Shown: piece by piece, positions 1-9,040 of the stretch | How the letters are laid out: each line of letters starts with the position of its first letter | How positions within the stretch are numbered: the stretch's first letter is position 1 | Origin: Flavobacteriaceae bacterium PRS1 | Lineage (GTDB): Bacteria > Bacteroidota > Bacteroidia > Flavobacteriales > Flavobacteriaceae | Reading direction: 5' to 3' | DNA: 64,000 nucleotides | Assembly: GCA_003709165.1 (NCBI GenBank) | Contig: RDRZ01000001.1 | Coordinates: forward strand, 62,001 to 126,000 | The notes under the pieces: generated by a model | Told to the model about the DNA's origin: nothing | Seen by the model: the letters and a program-made list of their open reading frames with translations, nothing else | Databases searched by the model: none | Translations under genes and position numbers: made by a program

Positions 1-411
1 AATTAAAGACCAAGACCTTGGTGGGTCGCAAGGAATACCCGATGGAATGGTGTAAGTATAGGTGCCCGTAGGTAAATTGGTGGCAATAACCTGATAAACT
101 GTTGCGTTCGTGTTATCAAACAAGGAAATATTAACTGTTCCTGTTGCTGTTGTTCCGTTCCAATTTAAAACTATAGTATCACCTGGGCAATACTTTTTAT
201 CTTGACCAATATCTGTAATGCTTATTTCACAAGGTTCAGGCTCTTGTTCAGATGAATAGCAAATAACAATCCCGCAAACATTACAATTTACGTCTTTCAC
301 TCTTATTTTTAAACAGAAATAAAAATCTACATCACAGCAATCTAAATTTAAAGCTAAAGGGTCTATAACATCTAAAATAACACTGGAATTTATAATGGCT
401 GGAAGTCCATC
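1..411 (-). pseudogene. 5'-truncated third copy of the neighbouring Cys-rich secreted protein gene
   Basis: Read leftward, this stretch is open from just after a TAA at 412-414 to the window edge. It translates to a close relative of the middle-to-late part of the protein at 469..2406. The same order of motifs is seen: DIIDPL-like start, LDCCDV, FCLK(I/V)RVKDV(N/D)CNVC, then a CPGDT...NW.GT and YTIP.GIPC.P.RSW module. Homology starts abruptly near 408, and there is no start codon or signal peptide in frame. It is therefore a broken tandem duplicate and not a complete gene. Its 3' end lies outside the window, so I cannot tell whether the rest is intact. Confidence 0.75.
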
Positions 412-426
412 TTAAGTTCTTCTTAG

Positions 427-461
427 AACAAACAGTCTCTTATTTTAAGAGACTGTTTGTT
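427..461 (-). terminator. Hairpin terminator after the Cys-rich protein operon
   Basis: Two perfectly complementary 16-base arms (427-442 and 446-461) surround a 3-base loop. The hairpin lies 8 bases past the stop codon of the leftward gene at 469..2406. The arm ends in TTTGTT on the transcribed strand, but no long T-run follows. It probably ends the two-gene operon and separates it from the truncated copy. Confidence 0.65.
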
Positions 462-468
462 TAAAAAC

Positions 469-2406
469 TTATTCTACAGCAATGCTTATAAAACAAGGCC
501 TGCATTCTTTGCTTCCACATATTGGCGTGAAAAATACTTTATATAATCCTCCTCCTTTGACAAAACTATAATTGAAAGTTTTACCGGTTCCAGATTGTAT
601 AATATTGTTAGCACTATCTATAACTTCCCATTTATAGCTAGCTCTACAATTTGCTGAAGTGCAAATATAATTAGGTGCTGTAAATGAATAATGTATAGAA
701 GATCTTAATTTGATTTTGCTACCACAAGTAACTTTTTCTCCTAAGTATGGTTTAATAGCTGTCTTTATTTTAGGGTCATATGGTATTTGCTTTAACTTTC
801 TTTTAATGATAATAGAATTATTCTCCCATTTTCCGCAATCACATTCTGTTTGCTCACAGCATTCTATAGTAAAAACAGGGCCATAATTCCAACATGTTTT
901 TTGAGGGTCTTCAATATAAAACTGCCAAGACCTTGCTGGTTCACAAGGAATACCAGTAGGAATTGTATAAGTGTATGAACCAGAATTAGGAATGTTAGTT
1001 GCAATTATCTGGTAAACAACCCAATTGGTAACATCAATTAAAGAAAGGTTTACTAAACCTGAAGGTGATGTTCCAGACCAATTTATGGTAACAGTATCTC
1101 CGGGGCAGAAACTTTTACTGATAGCAGAGTCAGTAATTTTTAAGTCACACGGTTTTGGTGGAGGCTCAGATGTATAGCAAATAATTTTTTCGCATACATT
1201 ACAGTCCACATCTTTAACTCTTACTTTTAAACAGAAAGAAATTTTAACATCACAGCAGTCTAAATTTAAGGTTAACGGATCTATAATATCTAAATTAACA
1301 CTATTGTTTAAAATTGCAGGTGAACCTAAAAGCCAACTTAAACTACTTGTATTATTGTCACTTGCATTTAAAAGTAAACCTGCAAGGTTTGTAGTGGTTG
1401 TAGATAGGATCCCAAAATTACCCATATCGTCCGGTTTACAATCTTCGTTAGAGTATTCTATATGGTAATCGATCATAGATATTTCTACTTCTTGTATAGA
1501 CACATTACCTCCATTTATGCTTACACTAAAACTACCGTTGTTTTCTGTAAGTGTAGCTTCAAAACCATCAATGTCACAACATGGTGTTGGGTTTGGCTCA
1601 TCAACACAAGCCCAACAGAAATTATCAAATGAAATTTCTTCACTTGGTCTACTATGGTAGTCTGAAGATAATGCTACGCCTTGTACATCTTTAATAAGAT
1701 TTAACCATGCAGTTACGGCAGTAGCACCACTAAGTTTTTCAGCATTTCCAGTGCCATCATAATAATGAATTATCCATGAACCAAATTTATTTGAAGGTAA
1801 TTCAGCATTGTTACTTTGTTCTAGCGGCAAACAATATTTTTTCCATATATCTTTGGGAATTATGGGGTTTGCAGGATCAGCAACAAACACTGCTCTAAAT
1901 CCCTTAATTTGTCCTCCGTTTGGTGGAGGATATAGTAGAATATTAGTATTAGTAAATCTAGATCTCATAAAATCCTGGTAATCAGCAATAGAAGTAATTT
2001 CTTCGGATGCCCAATATATCTCAAACTGAGCTCCTCGGTGAAGAGTATGCTCACCAGTATCCCAATTGACTCTATAATCAAAGCACAAACAAGGGTCTTT
2101 ACCTTTAGTTAACCAATTTCCGGCAAAGTCTTTATCATTAATTGCTCTAGAACCTCTAGAAGCGTCTCTAAAATACAGGTAATTGGTTGGGTTTGTTCCT
2201 CCGCCCGTATTTTTTATCTGTAAGTCCCATATCCCCCAACTAGACTCTTGTAGTGGATTGGTCAATAGGTTTCCTTTCCAGTTATCTATATCCGTTGGAT
2301 TCTCAAAATCAATACAATTCTGCGCTTGCCCTAATACCGAGATTAGAAGAAAAACTGAAAGAAAGCCATATTTTATTTTATCTATTAAATTTTTCCTGGT
2401 AGTCAT
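469..2406 (-). CDS. Secreted Cys-rich protein of unknown function (645 aa)
   Basis: I do not recognise a named family for the whole protein. A signal peptide is visible (basic start, hydrophobic core about residues 13-26, cut after GQAQ). Residues about 30-265 form a first globular part ending in a Cys pair. A Cys-rich module with CCDIDGF...CCDV.ISFCLKVRVKDVDCNVC follows (about 275-410). Next comes a beta-sandwich-like module (about 420-515) with CPGDTVTINW...IPSGIPCEP, which recalls Kre9/KNH-type domains. The C-terminus is again Cys-rich and PKD-like. I see no T9SS sorting domain. The start lies 2 bases after the stop of the gene at 2409..4316, so the two form one operon. The partner carries a similar Cys-rich module. 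Secretion is clear; the function is unknown. Confidence 0.85.
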   Translation of the reverse strand: MTTRKNLIDKIKYGFLSVFLLISVLGQAQNCIDFENPTDIDNWKGNLLTNPLQESSWGIWDLQIKNTGGGTNPTNYLYFRDASRGSRAINDKDFAGNWLTKGKDPCLCFDYRVNWDTGEHTLHRGAQFEIYWASEEITSIADYQDFMRSRFTNTNILLYPPPNGGQIKGFRAVFVADPANPIIPKDIWKKYCLPLEQSNNAELPSNKFGSWIIHYYDGTGNAEKLSGATAVTAWLNLIKDVQGVALSSDYHSRPSEEISFDNFCWACVDEPNPTPCCDIDGFEATLTENNGSFSVSINGGNVSIQEVEISMIDYHIEYSNEDCKPDDMGNFGILSTTTTNLAGLLLNASDNNTSSLSWLLGSPAILNNSVNLDIIDPLTLNLDCCDVKISFCLKVRVKDVDCNVCEKIICYTSEPPPKPCDLKITDSAISKSFCPGDTVTINWSGTSPSGLVNLSLIDVTNWVVYQIIATNIPNSGSYTYTIPTGIPCEPARSWQFYIEDPQKTCWNYGPVFTIECCEQTECDCGKWENNSIIIKRKLKQIPYDPKIKTAIKPYLGEKVTCGSKIKLRSSIHYSFTAPNYICTSANCRASYKWEVIDSANNIIQSGTGKTFNYSFVKGGGLYKVFFTPICGSKECRPCFISIAVE

Positions 2407-2408
2407 TT

Positions 2409-4316
2409 TTACTGGTTATTAAAATTAAAACACTTGGTAAACATGCATGATTTACAATTACCATTTTCATAAAAGATCCTTACTTTAATACACACGGTGT
2501 ATTCAATAAGACAACAACAGCTAGGATCAAGACCGGAAATAGGTCCCGGTAAACCGATAATTAAATTAACGGGGTACCCTGTTAATGGCGAATTACTCAT
2601 GTATCTAATTGTTTTTGTGGCATTGTTGTTTGTATTTGGATCGCCTGAAACAGTTTCATTAAATAATTGTATAGATGCAGAACCATTAATTGTAGTACCA
2701 GGCATTAAAAACATCCCCGATTCTTCTAAACTGCTCACACCTTCTGTACAAGCCGATGGAGTTGCTTTATAAGAATAGGACTGAATTTGAAACTCTAATC
2801 CATATATTGGCATATTGGCACTGATATATCCATTAAAATTGAATTGATTTCCACTTGATTCATTTGGTGTAATATTGAAATCGTCAAACGAGAGTTCAAT
2901 TTCTTCACAATCGTCACAAATACAATTTGGTAAATCTATATTACCTGTAATATTATTTGCAAAATTTGGATGATTAGTAGTTTCCATGCCATCTAAACAG
3001 GTTGCAAATGCCATAATGTTTACCGATGTTTGATTGGTTGCTAGCGTAAAACATACTTTTACACTTTGATTAGCGAGGATAACTGCAGCACTGGCGGGTG
3101 TAAATGAAATATTTGAGATGATACCCCCGTTTAAATCTTCAATTACATTGGTAACACCGTTTGATGTAAAATTTAACGCATTATTAAAAGCAAAATCGGT
3201 TGCGCTACTTGTATTAGAAAAAGTAATACAGACATCATAAATATTATTACCTGCGGCCATGCATTCAATATCTCCTGTTAAAGAAATATCCGAAAGACAC
3301 CCGGCAGAAGATTTAATACTAAAAACAATTGGTTTTGATACGCAAGAATTGCTACCTATAAAAGCAACATAGTTACCTTCTTTTAAACTCTTAGCCTCTA
3401 TTTTTAACAAATATGTTTTTAATTTATTGGTTTGTATTTTTAAAGGCCAGTCTCCTATTTTTCTATACTTTCGTTGCGCTTGTTCTAAAGCTATTTTATT
3501 GCCACTAACAGGATTTGGGTTTATTAAATTAATTTTTTCAGGTGAATCTATATTTTTAAAGAAATTGCGCTCATCAGATATTTTATAAATACTTATTTTT
3601 CTTTCAACTGAAAAATTAGAGGGTAACCATAATTTAAATTTTATATCTTGATCTTCACTTATGATATTCCCTTTATTTTCTAGAGCTAAAATAGGTGTAC
3701 ATTTATTATTTTCAGACAATTGGGTATCAGTAACTTTCGGTTCTATTAAATCTATAACGTCTACATCAACAGTAACGTCATGTTGAGGGTCAATTACAAC
3801 AGGCACTGTTGTAGTAACTGTAAATTTAATCGATTCTACAGTATTTTTGCATTTAGCTCCCTCTTTTAATATGGCCATAACATACCATCGGTATGTGTGC
3901 TTTCCACTTTCGGTGGCTACCCAAGCCACATCTTTAGGCCAAGATATTTGTGTTATGTCAGTTTCACCTTGAAAAAGTGTAGTCTTCTCTTTTCTATTTA
4001 ATAAAACCAACTGTACTTTATAATAAGCTACAAGTTTTGGTTTTGAAGATTTCCATCTAAATAAAGGCGGATTATCAATATTAGATTTAAACTTAAAACC
4101 GCCTCTGGGAAAAACCATTTCCACTTGATTGCAATTTTTGTTTTTCTTAAGCGAACGGAAGATACTTGTTAAATCTATACTCACTCCTACTCCCGTATTA
4201 GTAGTAGTTCTTGTTTTTTGAGTTTTTGGTTTTGGTTTTACGCCATGGTCTCTATCTTGGGTATGAGCAAACGGAAAGAAGACTAGTATTAAGGCAATAG
4301 TCAATAACTTTTTCAT
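2409..4316 (-). CDS. Secreted Cys-rich protein of unknown function (635 aa)
   Basis: First gene of a two-gene leftward operon. The N-terminus is a typical signal peptide (MKKLLTIALILVFFPFAHTQ). A Lys/Thr-rich stretch follows, then a domain of about 110 residues with W-rich strands (FRWKSSKP...YRWYVMAIL) that looks like a fibronectin-like or carbohydrate-binding sandwich. The C-terminal 170 residues hold a Cys-rich module, CDDCEEIELSFDDF...DPSCCCLIEYTVCIKVRI...C..C, whose last part matches LDCCDVKISFCLKVRV in the downstream protein. No T9SS sorting domain, catalytic motif or membrane anchor is visible. The product is probably exported to the periplasm or cell surface together with its operon partner. 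Function unknown. Confidence 0.85.
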   Translation of the reverse strand: MKKLLTIALILVFFPFAHTQDRDHGVKPKPKTQKTRTTTNTGVGVSIDLTSIFRSLKKNKNCNQVEMVFPRGGFKFKSNIDNPPLFRWKSSKPKLVAYYKVQLVLLNRKEKTTLFQGETDITQISWPKDVAWVATESGKHTYRWYVMAILKEGAKCKNTVESIKFTVTTTVPVVIDPQHDVTVDVDVIDLIEPKVTDTQLSENNKCTPILALENKGNIISEDQDIKFKLWLPSNFSVERKISIYKISDERNFFKNIDSPEKINLINPNPVSGNKIALEQAQRKYRKIGDWPLKIQTNKLKTYLLKIEAKSLKEGNYVAFIGSNSCVSKPIVFSIKSSAGCLSDISLTGDIECMAAGNNIYDVCITFSNTSSATDFAFNNALNFTSNGVTNVIEDLNGGIISNISFTPASAAVILANQSVKVCFTLATNQTSVNIMAFATCLDGMETTNHPNFANNITGNIDLPNCICDDCEEIELSFDDFNITPNESSGNQFNFNGYISANMPIYGLEFQIQSYSYKATPSACTEGVSSLEESGMFLMPGTTINGSASIQLFNETVSGDPNTNNNATKTIRYMSNSPLTGYPVNLIIGLPGPISGLDPSCCCLIEYTVCIKVRIFYENGNCKSCMFTKCFNFNNQ

Positions 4317-4364
4317 ACATTTTTTTTAAGGTTAGAGTACTTCAAAACATGATATGAGTGTACA

Positions 4365-4397
4365 CAAATATAAGAAAAGTTTAACAAATAAAGTCAA
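4365..4397 (-). promoter_or_regulatory. Promoter of the Cys-rich protein operon
   Basis: On the minus strand TATATTTG (4372-4365) fits the Bacteroidota -7 box TAnnTTTG. A TTG lies 22 bases upstream (4397-4395). Transcription would start about 40 bases before the ATG at 4316. This placement argues against a gene at 4332..4592. Confidence 0.55.
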
Positions 4398-4645
4398 GCA
4401 AGTCTTATAAATTGAACCTAAATGAGTTAAGAATAAAAAGCAACATATTTGTATTTTAATATTACCCTTAAGGTGGTTTAACTTGAAGAATTTTTCGATA
4501 CTCTTAGTTGGGGTCTGTTGTAAAGACATATATTTTTGAAATATGAATGATCCAGTTTTTAGAGTCATCCTAAAAATTTGTTGAGGTATCATTTTGTTTA
4601 CATCCGGAAGTAAAAAGTAAATTTTTGAGAGGTATATTTATTCAA

Positions 4646-4822
4646 ATGGATATTATATCAATACAGTAGGAAGTACGGAAAATAAGAGAGGTAATAAAAA
4701 AGTATCTTCAAAATCAAGGAGATAAAGATTATAAGAAAATACATTCAAATAAAGAATATGTTTTGATTCCACGTATGTTCTGTGACAAGATAGTTCATTT
4801 AATTAATATTTGTGATGCTTAA
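4646..4822 (+). pseudogene. Possible remnant of a small gene with an early stop
   Basis: A frame of 58 codons starts MDIISIQ, meets a TAG at 4667-4669, and then runs on as a protein-like charged sequence (EVRKIREVIKKYLQNQG... to ...INICDA) ending at TAA 4820-4822. The composition looks coding, but I do not recognise the family. It could be chance. The rest of the 545-base gap between the Cys-rich operon and the transporter shows only the operon promoter and a short AT-rich tract. Confidence 0.25.
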
Positions 4823-4875
4823 AAAACTTCGGCTTCTACCTTCTTACTTCCAACTTCAATATGTATATTTACTAC

Positions 4876-5967
4876 ATGAATAATTCTAATACTATAACTA
4901 AAGGAATTTTAAAAGCACTTGCTATTGTGGTTGGTTTTTTTTTGCTATTATTTTTCCTCTTTAAAATACAATCTGTTCTTATTTATATTGCTATATCTGC
5001 TGTACTTTCCTTAATAGGAAGACCAATTGTTCGTTTTTTTAAAACGAAATTAAAGTTTAACAATACCCTTGCAGTTGTGACAACAATGCTATTTTTGATA
5101 GGTCTTTTTGTAGGGCTTGTACTTATGTTTATTCCTTTAATAGTAGAACAAGGTCGAAACTTATCCTTGCTTAATATTGAACAATTACAAAATAATATTG
5201 AAAATTTATATTATCAAATATCCGAATATTTTGCAATAAACAATATTGATGTCGCACAATCCATAGAAGATTCTAAATTGCTTACTAAAATTGATTACTC
5301 TATAATTCCAAACTTTTTAAATTCGGTTATAAGTGGTTTTGGAAGTTTTAGTATTGGGTTGTTTTCGGTGTTATTTATTACGTTCTTTTTGCTTAAAGAC
5401 AGCCACCTTTTACAACAAGGCATATTAGTTTTTGTTCCAGACAATAAAGAAACAAGGTCTATAAAGTCGTTTGAAAAAATTAAAGACTTATTATCTCGCT
5501 ATTTTATTGGTTTGATTTTACAAATCTTAATATTATTTATTATTTATACAGCTGTGCTGTTAATCTTCGGAATTAAAAACGCAATAGTAATAGCATTTTT
5601 ATGCGCACTACTCAATCTGATTCCTTATGTTGGTCCACTAATTGGTGGTTTTTTAATGTTAATTCTCACGATGTCAAGTAATCTTGGAGCAAGTTTTAGC
5701 GATGTTATTTTACCGAAAACTATTTATGTAATGATTGGTTTTGTTTTTGGGCAACTGGTAGATAATTTCTTTAGCCAACCTTTTATTTTTTCTAAAAGTG
5801 TAAAATCCCACCCTTTAGAAATCTTTTTAGTCATTGTTATTGCAGGTTTATTGTTTGGCGTTATAGGCATGATTGTAGCCATACCAACTTATACTGCTTT
5901 AAAAGTGATACTGAAAGAGTTTTTATCCGAAAATAAAATTGTAAAACAACTTACCAAAGACCTATAG
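4876..5967 (+). CDS. AI-2E family transporter (UPF0118 membrane protein)
   Basis: A polytopic inner-membrane protein of the AI-2E transporter family (PF01594), whose members include TqsA-like exporters and Na+/H+ antiporter-like proteins. Several hydrophobic helices are seen: about residues 10-60, 60-85, 150-175, 205-235, 235-280 and 300-350. The family's C-terminal region NLIPYVGPLIGGF followed by a long helix pair is present. The length of about 363 residues is normal. I prefer the ATG at 4876 because the first five codons from 4861 (MYIYY) are unlike the family. The substrate cannot be told from sequence. The gene stands alone, with remnants on both sides. Confidence 0.85.
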   Translation: MNNSNTITKGILKALAIVVGFFLLLFFLFKIQSVLIYIAISAVLSLIGRPIVRFFKTKLKFNNTLAVVTTMLFLIGLFVGLVLMFIPLIVEQGRNLSLLNIEQLQNNIENLYYQISEYFAINNIDVAQSIEDSKLLTKIDYSIIPNFLNSVISGFGSFSIGLFSVLFITFFLLKDSHLLQQGILVFVPDNKETRSIKSFEKIKDLLSRYFIGLILQILILFIIYTAVLLIFGIKNAIVIAFLCALLNLIPYVGPLIGGFLMLILTMSSNLGASFSDVILPKTIYVMIGFVFGQLVDNFFSQPFIFSKSVKSHPLEIFLVIVIAGLLFGVIGMIVAIPTYTALKVILKEFLSENKIVKQLTKDL

Positions 5968-5974
5968 TTTTAGT

Positions 5975-6235
5975 TTGAATAAAGCAATTTTAAATACTGT
6001 AATTCAGGAGTTTATAAATAATAATTTAAATTATGATATTGCTTCTCTGTTATTAAAAGGAATTTCATTTGATGGTGTTACAACTCGTTAAATTATCGAA
6101 TAAATTGAAGCTAAAAAAAAGTGTAAAAACAAGCTTCCTGCTTGGTTTAACTCTTCAAATATTTATTTTCCAAACATAAAGGGTATGAAAAAACATCTTC
6201 CAACTTACGATGAAATAATACGATTATCTAAATAA
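5975..6235 (+). pseudogene. Remnant of a THUMP-like class I SAM methyltransferase gene (N-terminal part only)
   Basis: From a TTG at 5975 the frame reads LNKAILNTVIQEFINNN..SLLLKGISFDGV, then TAA (6089-6091), II, E, TAA (6101-6103), then IEAKKKCKNKLPAWFNSSNIYFPN. This follows the N-terminus of a flavobacterial THUMP-like/class I SAM-dependent methyltransferase (about 390 aa when complete). Two in-frame stops interrupt it. The catalytic methyltransferase domain is missing: after YFPN the sequence changes and ends within about 20 codons. It is clearly a decayed fragment. Nothing else gene-like is seen up to the tRNAs at 6417. Confidence 0.65.
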
Positions 6236-6416
6236 AAAGTATAAGGAGAATTGTAAGATTATAAAGTATATTTAACTTATACAAATAAAGTTAATTATAT
6301 TTGATGAAAGGCAATATACAGTGTTTTATATATGATTATGTCGGTAATATAGTAGGACAAAAAGATAAATAAAAACCATTAATATCTAATAAATAGACTA
6401 TTAAAGGTTAATATCG

Positions 6417-6490
<74 letters not shown>

Positions 6491-6569
6491 ATTCAAGGAT
6501 TGTTATTAAATTCTGAAATATATTAGAATTATTTCACTTTGTTCGATAATCCCAATATGCTTTACTTCG

Positions 6570-6644
6570 TCGGGGTGGCAGGATTCGAACCTGCGACCTC
6601 CTGCTCCCAAAGCAGGCGCGATAACCGGGCTACGCTACACCCCG
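6570..6644 (-). tRNA. tRNA-Pro (anticodon TGG)
   Basis: A 75-base cloverleaf on the minus strand. The acceptor arms CGGGGTG and CACCCCG pair perfectly, with discriminator A. The anticodon loop TTTGGGA gives anticodon TGG, and the GGTTCGAATCC T-arm is intact. CCA is not encoded. Confidence 0.93.
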
Positions 6645-6664
6645 AAATGGTTATCAAAAAAAAG

Positions 6665-6748
6665 CGGAGAGACTGGGATTCGAACCCAGGCAACACTTTC
6701 GCGTTGACAGATTAGCAATCTGCTCCATTACCACTCTGGCACCTCTCC
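6665..6748 (-). tRNA. tRNA-Ser (anticodon GCT)
   Basis: An 84-base tRNA on the minus strand with the long variable arm of class II tRNAs. The acceptor arms GGAGAGG and TCTCTCC pair, with discriminator G as usual for serine. The anticodon is GCT. It is the first of the Ser-Pro-Arg group. Confidence 0.92.
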
Positions 6749-6857
6749 TATACGCTATTTTAAGAACGTCACATTTATAATTTCAAATGCGGATGCAAAT
6801 GTAACTTATCATCTTAAAGAACGCAAACTATTTTTTTAGTTTTTTAAAGGAATAATA

Positions 6858-8906
6858 TTATTCAGGATATTCTATACGTAAGTGATAGATATTGGCCAAC
6901 TTATGTTTTAAAACCTTCTTAATCGATTGTATTTCCTTAAACGTAATATTAGCGTTTAAAAACTGGTCGCTCTCTATTTGTTTGCTTATTATGTTTTCTA
7001 CAAAATCGTCAATTTTTGTAGACGTTGGTTCTTTTAAACTTTTTGAAGCAGCTTCTACACTATCACACATCATTAATATTGCTGTTTCTTTACTAAACGG
7101 TTTTGGTCCAGGATACTTGAAATCTTCAATGTCGGCTACCGTTTCAAGATTTTTTTCCTGATTATAAAAATAATACACCAAACTTGTTCCATGATGTGTT
7201 CTAATAAAATCTATAACCCGATCAGGTAAATTGTATTTCTTTGCTATTTCAATACCATCAATAACATGACTAATAATTGTTGCTGCACTTTCTTTAGATG
7301 ATAATTCGTCATGTAGATTAATTCCTGTAGACTGGTTTTCAGCAAAATAAGTAGGGTTTTTCATTTTCCCGATATCATGATACAAAGCGCCAACTCTTAC
7401 CAACATAGCATTTGCTCCAATTTCGTTTGCCGATGCTTCTGCTAAATTTGCTACATTTAATGAATGATGAAATGTTCCTGGTGCCTTATTTGATAATTCT
7501 TTTAAAAGCTTTGTATTAGTATCTGTAAGTTCTAATAAGGAAAGATCAGAAACTAATCCAAATATTTTTTCATAAGCATAAATTAATGGTTGTACAAATA
7601 ATGTTGCTAAACCACCTAAAATAAATAAACCAAATGTTTCCCATTTTAAACTTTCAACACTTCCCTCTTGTATTACAAAAAAGGCAAAATAGGCAACAAT
7701 ATAGATTAGTGTTATTTGTCCTACAGAAATAAACAGATTCGCTCTTTTATAAAGTTCTGAAACTGTTAAAATCGTGACTATTCCAGCAATTATTTGCAAG
7801 AACATATATTCGTAGTTGTTTGATACTACAAACCCCAATAACAATACTGTAATTACATGAGTGAACATTCCTAATCTTGCATCAAAAAAAGCTTTTAAAA
7901 CCAAAGGCAGAATACAGATAGGCACTATGTACACATAGGAAGAATCATAATTAACCACTAATGTTGTTAAGAACACCATTAGCAGAATGTTGAAAAATAT
8001 AAATGTAACTTTAGTATTGTTGTTAAAAATTTCTAATCTATATTTTCGCAAAAACAATAGCAACATTAATAAAGCTAAAGCAACCAATAAAGTATAGGCA
8101 GCAATAATCCAATTATAATTTGATTCACTCCAAACCTGTGATTCAGATTCAGATTTAAGGGATTGAAGTACTTTTAATTTTTCACCTTCTACAACTTCAC
8201 CTTTCGATATTATTAGTGTGCCTTTTTCAATACTCCCTCTTACAGAAGAAATTTTTCCTAATTCTTCTTGCAACGAATTGTCAGTTATACTTTTATTTAA
8301 TGAAACATTAGATTTAATAATATCGAAAAACAATGACAAGTATTGTGGTGCATAATTTGATAAATCATGGTCTATAATTTGCTGTTCAAGAAATAGTCGA
8401 ACTCCATTTTGTGTTATAAAGTTTGAATAATTAGTGACTTTGGTTTGTTTTCTAACCACCAATATCACAATTTGTTTGTTTGCAGAATAGTTGTACTCCT
8501 CACCCAATACTCCGTAAGTGTATAATTTTATTATAATTTCATTGCCTTGCTTAAATAAATCTTCTCTGTTATTTACTATTAAGGAATCTGAAAATACCGA
8601 ATTGAATTGCAAACCATAATTTGAAGCAACTTCTAAAGCAGTTTGAGTATCGACATCAAAATAAATTGAAGCATTGTCTGTTATGGCTTTTTTCTCAAGT
8701 GCTAATTCTTCATTTGTTTTCTTTATTGCAAAACCAAAAGGAGCATATAGGTTTTCTGATTGCCAAAGTTTTCCTTTTTGAAAACTATATTTAAACTTTC
8801 CGCTTTTTGGAAACAAATAAACAATTAGAAACGTTGTTGTAATAAACAATAACACCTTATAAATTAAAGCATGTTTTTTATATAACTTATTAATGAAGTC
8901 CTTCAT
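6858..8906 (-). CDS. pgpH: 7TM-HD family phosphohydrolase, PgpH-like (cyclic-di-AMP phosphodiesterase family)
   Basis: The layout is that of PgpH-type proteins. One N-terminal membrane helix (about 15-35) leads to a large extracytoplasmic 7TMR-HDED region (about 45-260). A bundle of about seven membrane helices (about 265-455) comes next, then a cytoplasmic HD domain (about 465-682). The HD domain shows HHSLNVANLAE and the metal-binding HDIGK motif (about residue 510), then HVIDGIEIAKKY and RTHHG. In Firmicutes this family degrades c-di-AMP to pApA; the same substrate here is an inference. The length of 682 is typical. It is transcribed alone from the promoter at 8931-8938. Confidence 0.88.
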   Translation of the reverse strand: MKDFINKLYKKHALIYKVLLFITTTFLIVYLFPKSGKFKYSFQKGKLWQSENLYAPFGFAIKKTNEELALEKKAITDNASIYFDVDTQTALEVASNYGLQFNSVFSDSLIVNNREDLFKQGNEIIIKLYTYGVLGEEYNYSANKQIVILVVRKQTKVTNYSNFITQNGVRLFLEQQIIDHDLSNYAPQYLSLFFDIIKSNVSLNKSITDNSLQEELGKISSVRGSIEKGTLIISKGEVVEGEKLKVLQSLKSESESQVWSESNYNWIIAAYTLLVALALLMLLLFLRKYRLEIFNNNTKVTFIFFNILLMVFLTTLVVNYDSSYVYIVPICILPLVLKAFFDARLGMFTHVITVLLLGFVVSNNYEYMFLQIIAGIVTILTVSELYKRANLFISVGQITLIYIVAYFAFFVIQEGSVESLKWETFGLFILGGLATLFVQPLIYAYEKIFGLVSDLSLLELTDTNTKLLKELSNKAPGTFHHSLNVANLAEASANEIGANAMLVRVGALYHDIGKMKNPTYFAENQSTGINLHDELSSKESAATIISHVIDGIEIAKKYNLPDRVIDFIRTHHGTSLVYYFYNQEKNLETVADIEDFKYPGPKPFSKETAILMMCDSVEAASKSLKEPTSTKIDDFVENIISKQIESDQFLNANITFKEIQSIKKVLKHKLANIYHLRIEYPE

Positions 8907-8930
8907 CTGTTTTGTTGGTTAAGACAAATT

Positions 8931-8938
8931 CAAAAGTA
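8931..8938 (-). promoter_or_regulatory. -7 box upstream of the HD phosphohydrolase
   Basis: The minus strand reads TACTTTTG, a full match to TAnnTTTG, 24 bases before the ATG at 8906. No clear TTG lies at the proper distance, so this is a partial promoter call. Confidence 0.4.
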
Positions 8939-8982
8939 CTAAAAAAATTAGCGTAAACGAGATTAACTATAATCGCTTAATC

Positions 8983-9016
8983 TTGTCCGTTTTTTTCTAA
9001 ATTTTAATTAATTTTG
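8983..9016 (+). promoter_or_regulatory. Promoter of the thiolase operon
   Basis: TAATTTTG at 9009-9016 matches TAnnTTTG, with TTG at 8983-8985 (23-base spacing, slightly long). Transcription would start about 18 bases before the ATG at 9041. It is divergent from the HD phosphohydrolase promoter. Confidence 0.45.
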
Positions 9017-9040
9017 TAAGGCTATAAAATATTTCATAAA

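Noticed and set aside
4332-4592. 86-codon leftward frame upstream of the Cys-rich operon
   Set aside because: The operon promoter lies inside it, the composition is not protein-like (Phe/Leu/Cys-rich from AT-rich DNA), and no family is recognisable.
6296-6382. TATATTTG box followed by a 22-codon ATG frame before the tRNA genes
   Set aside because: No TTG at the right spacing, the ATG touches the box, and the frame is too short and unconserved to call.
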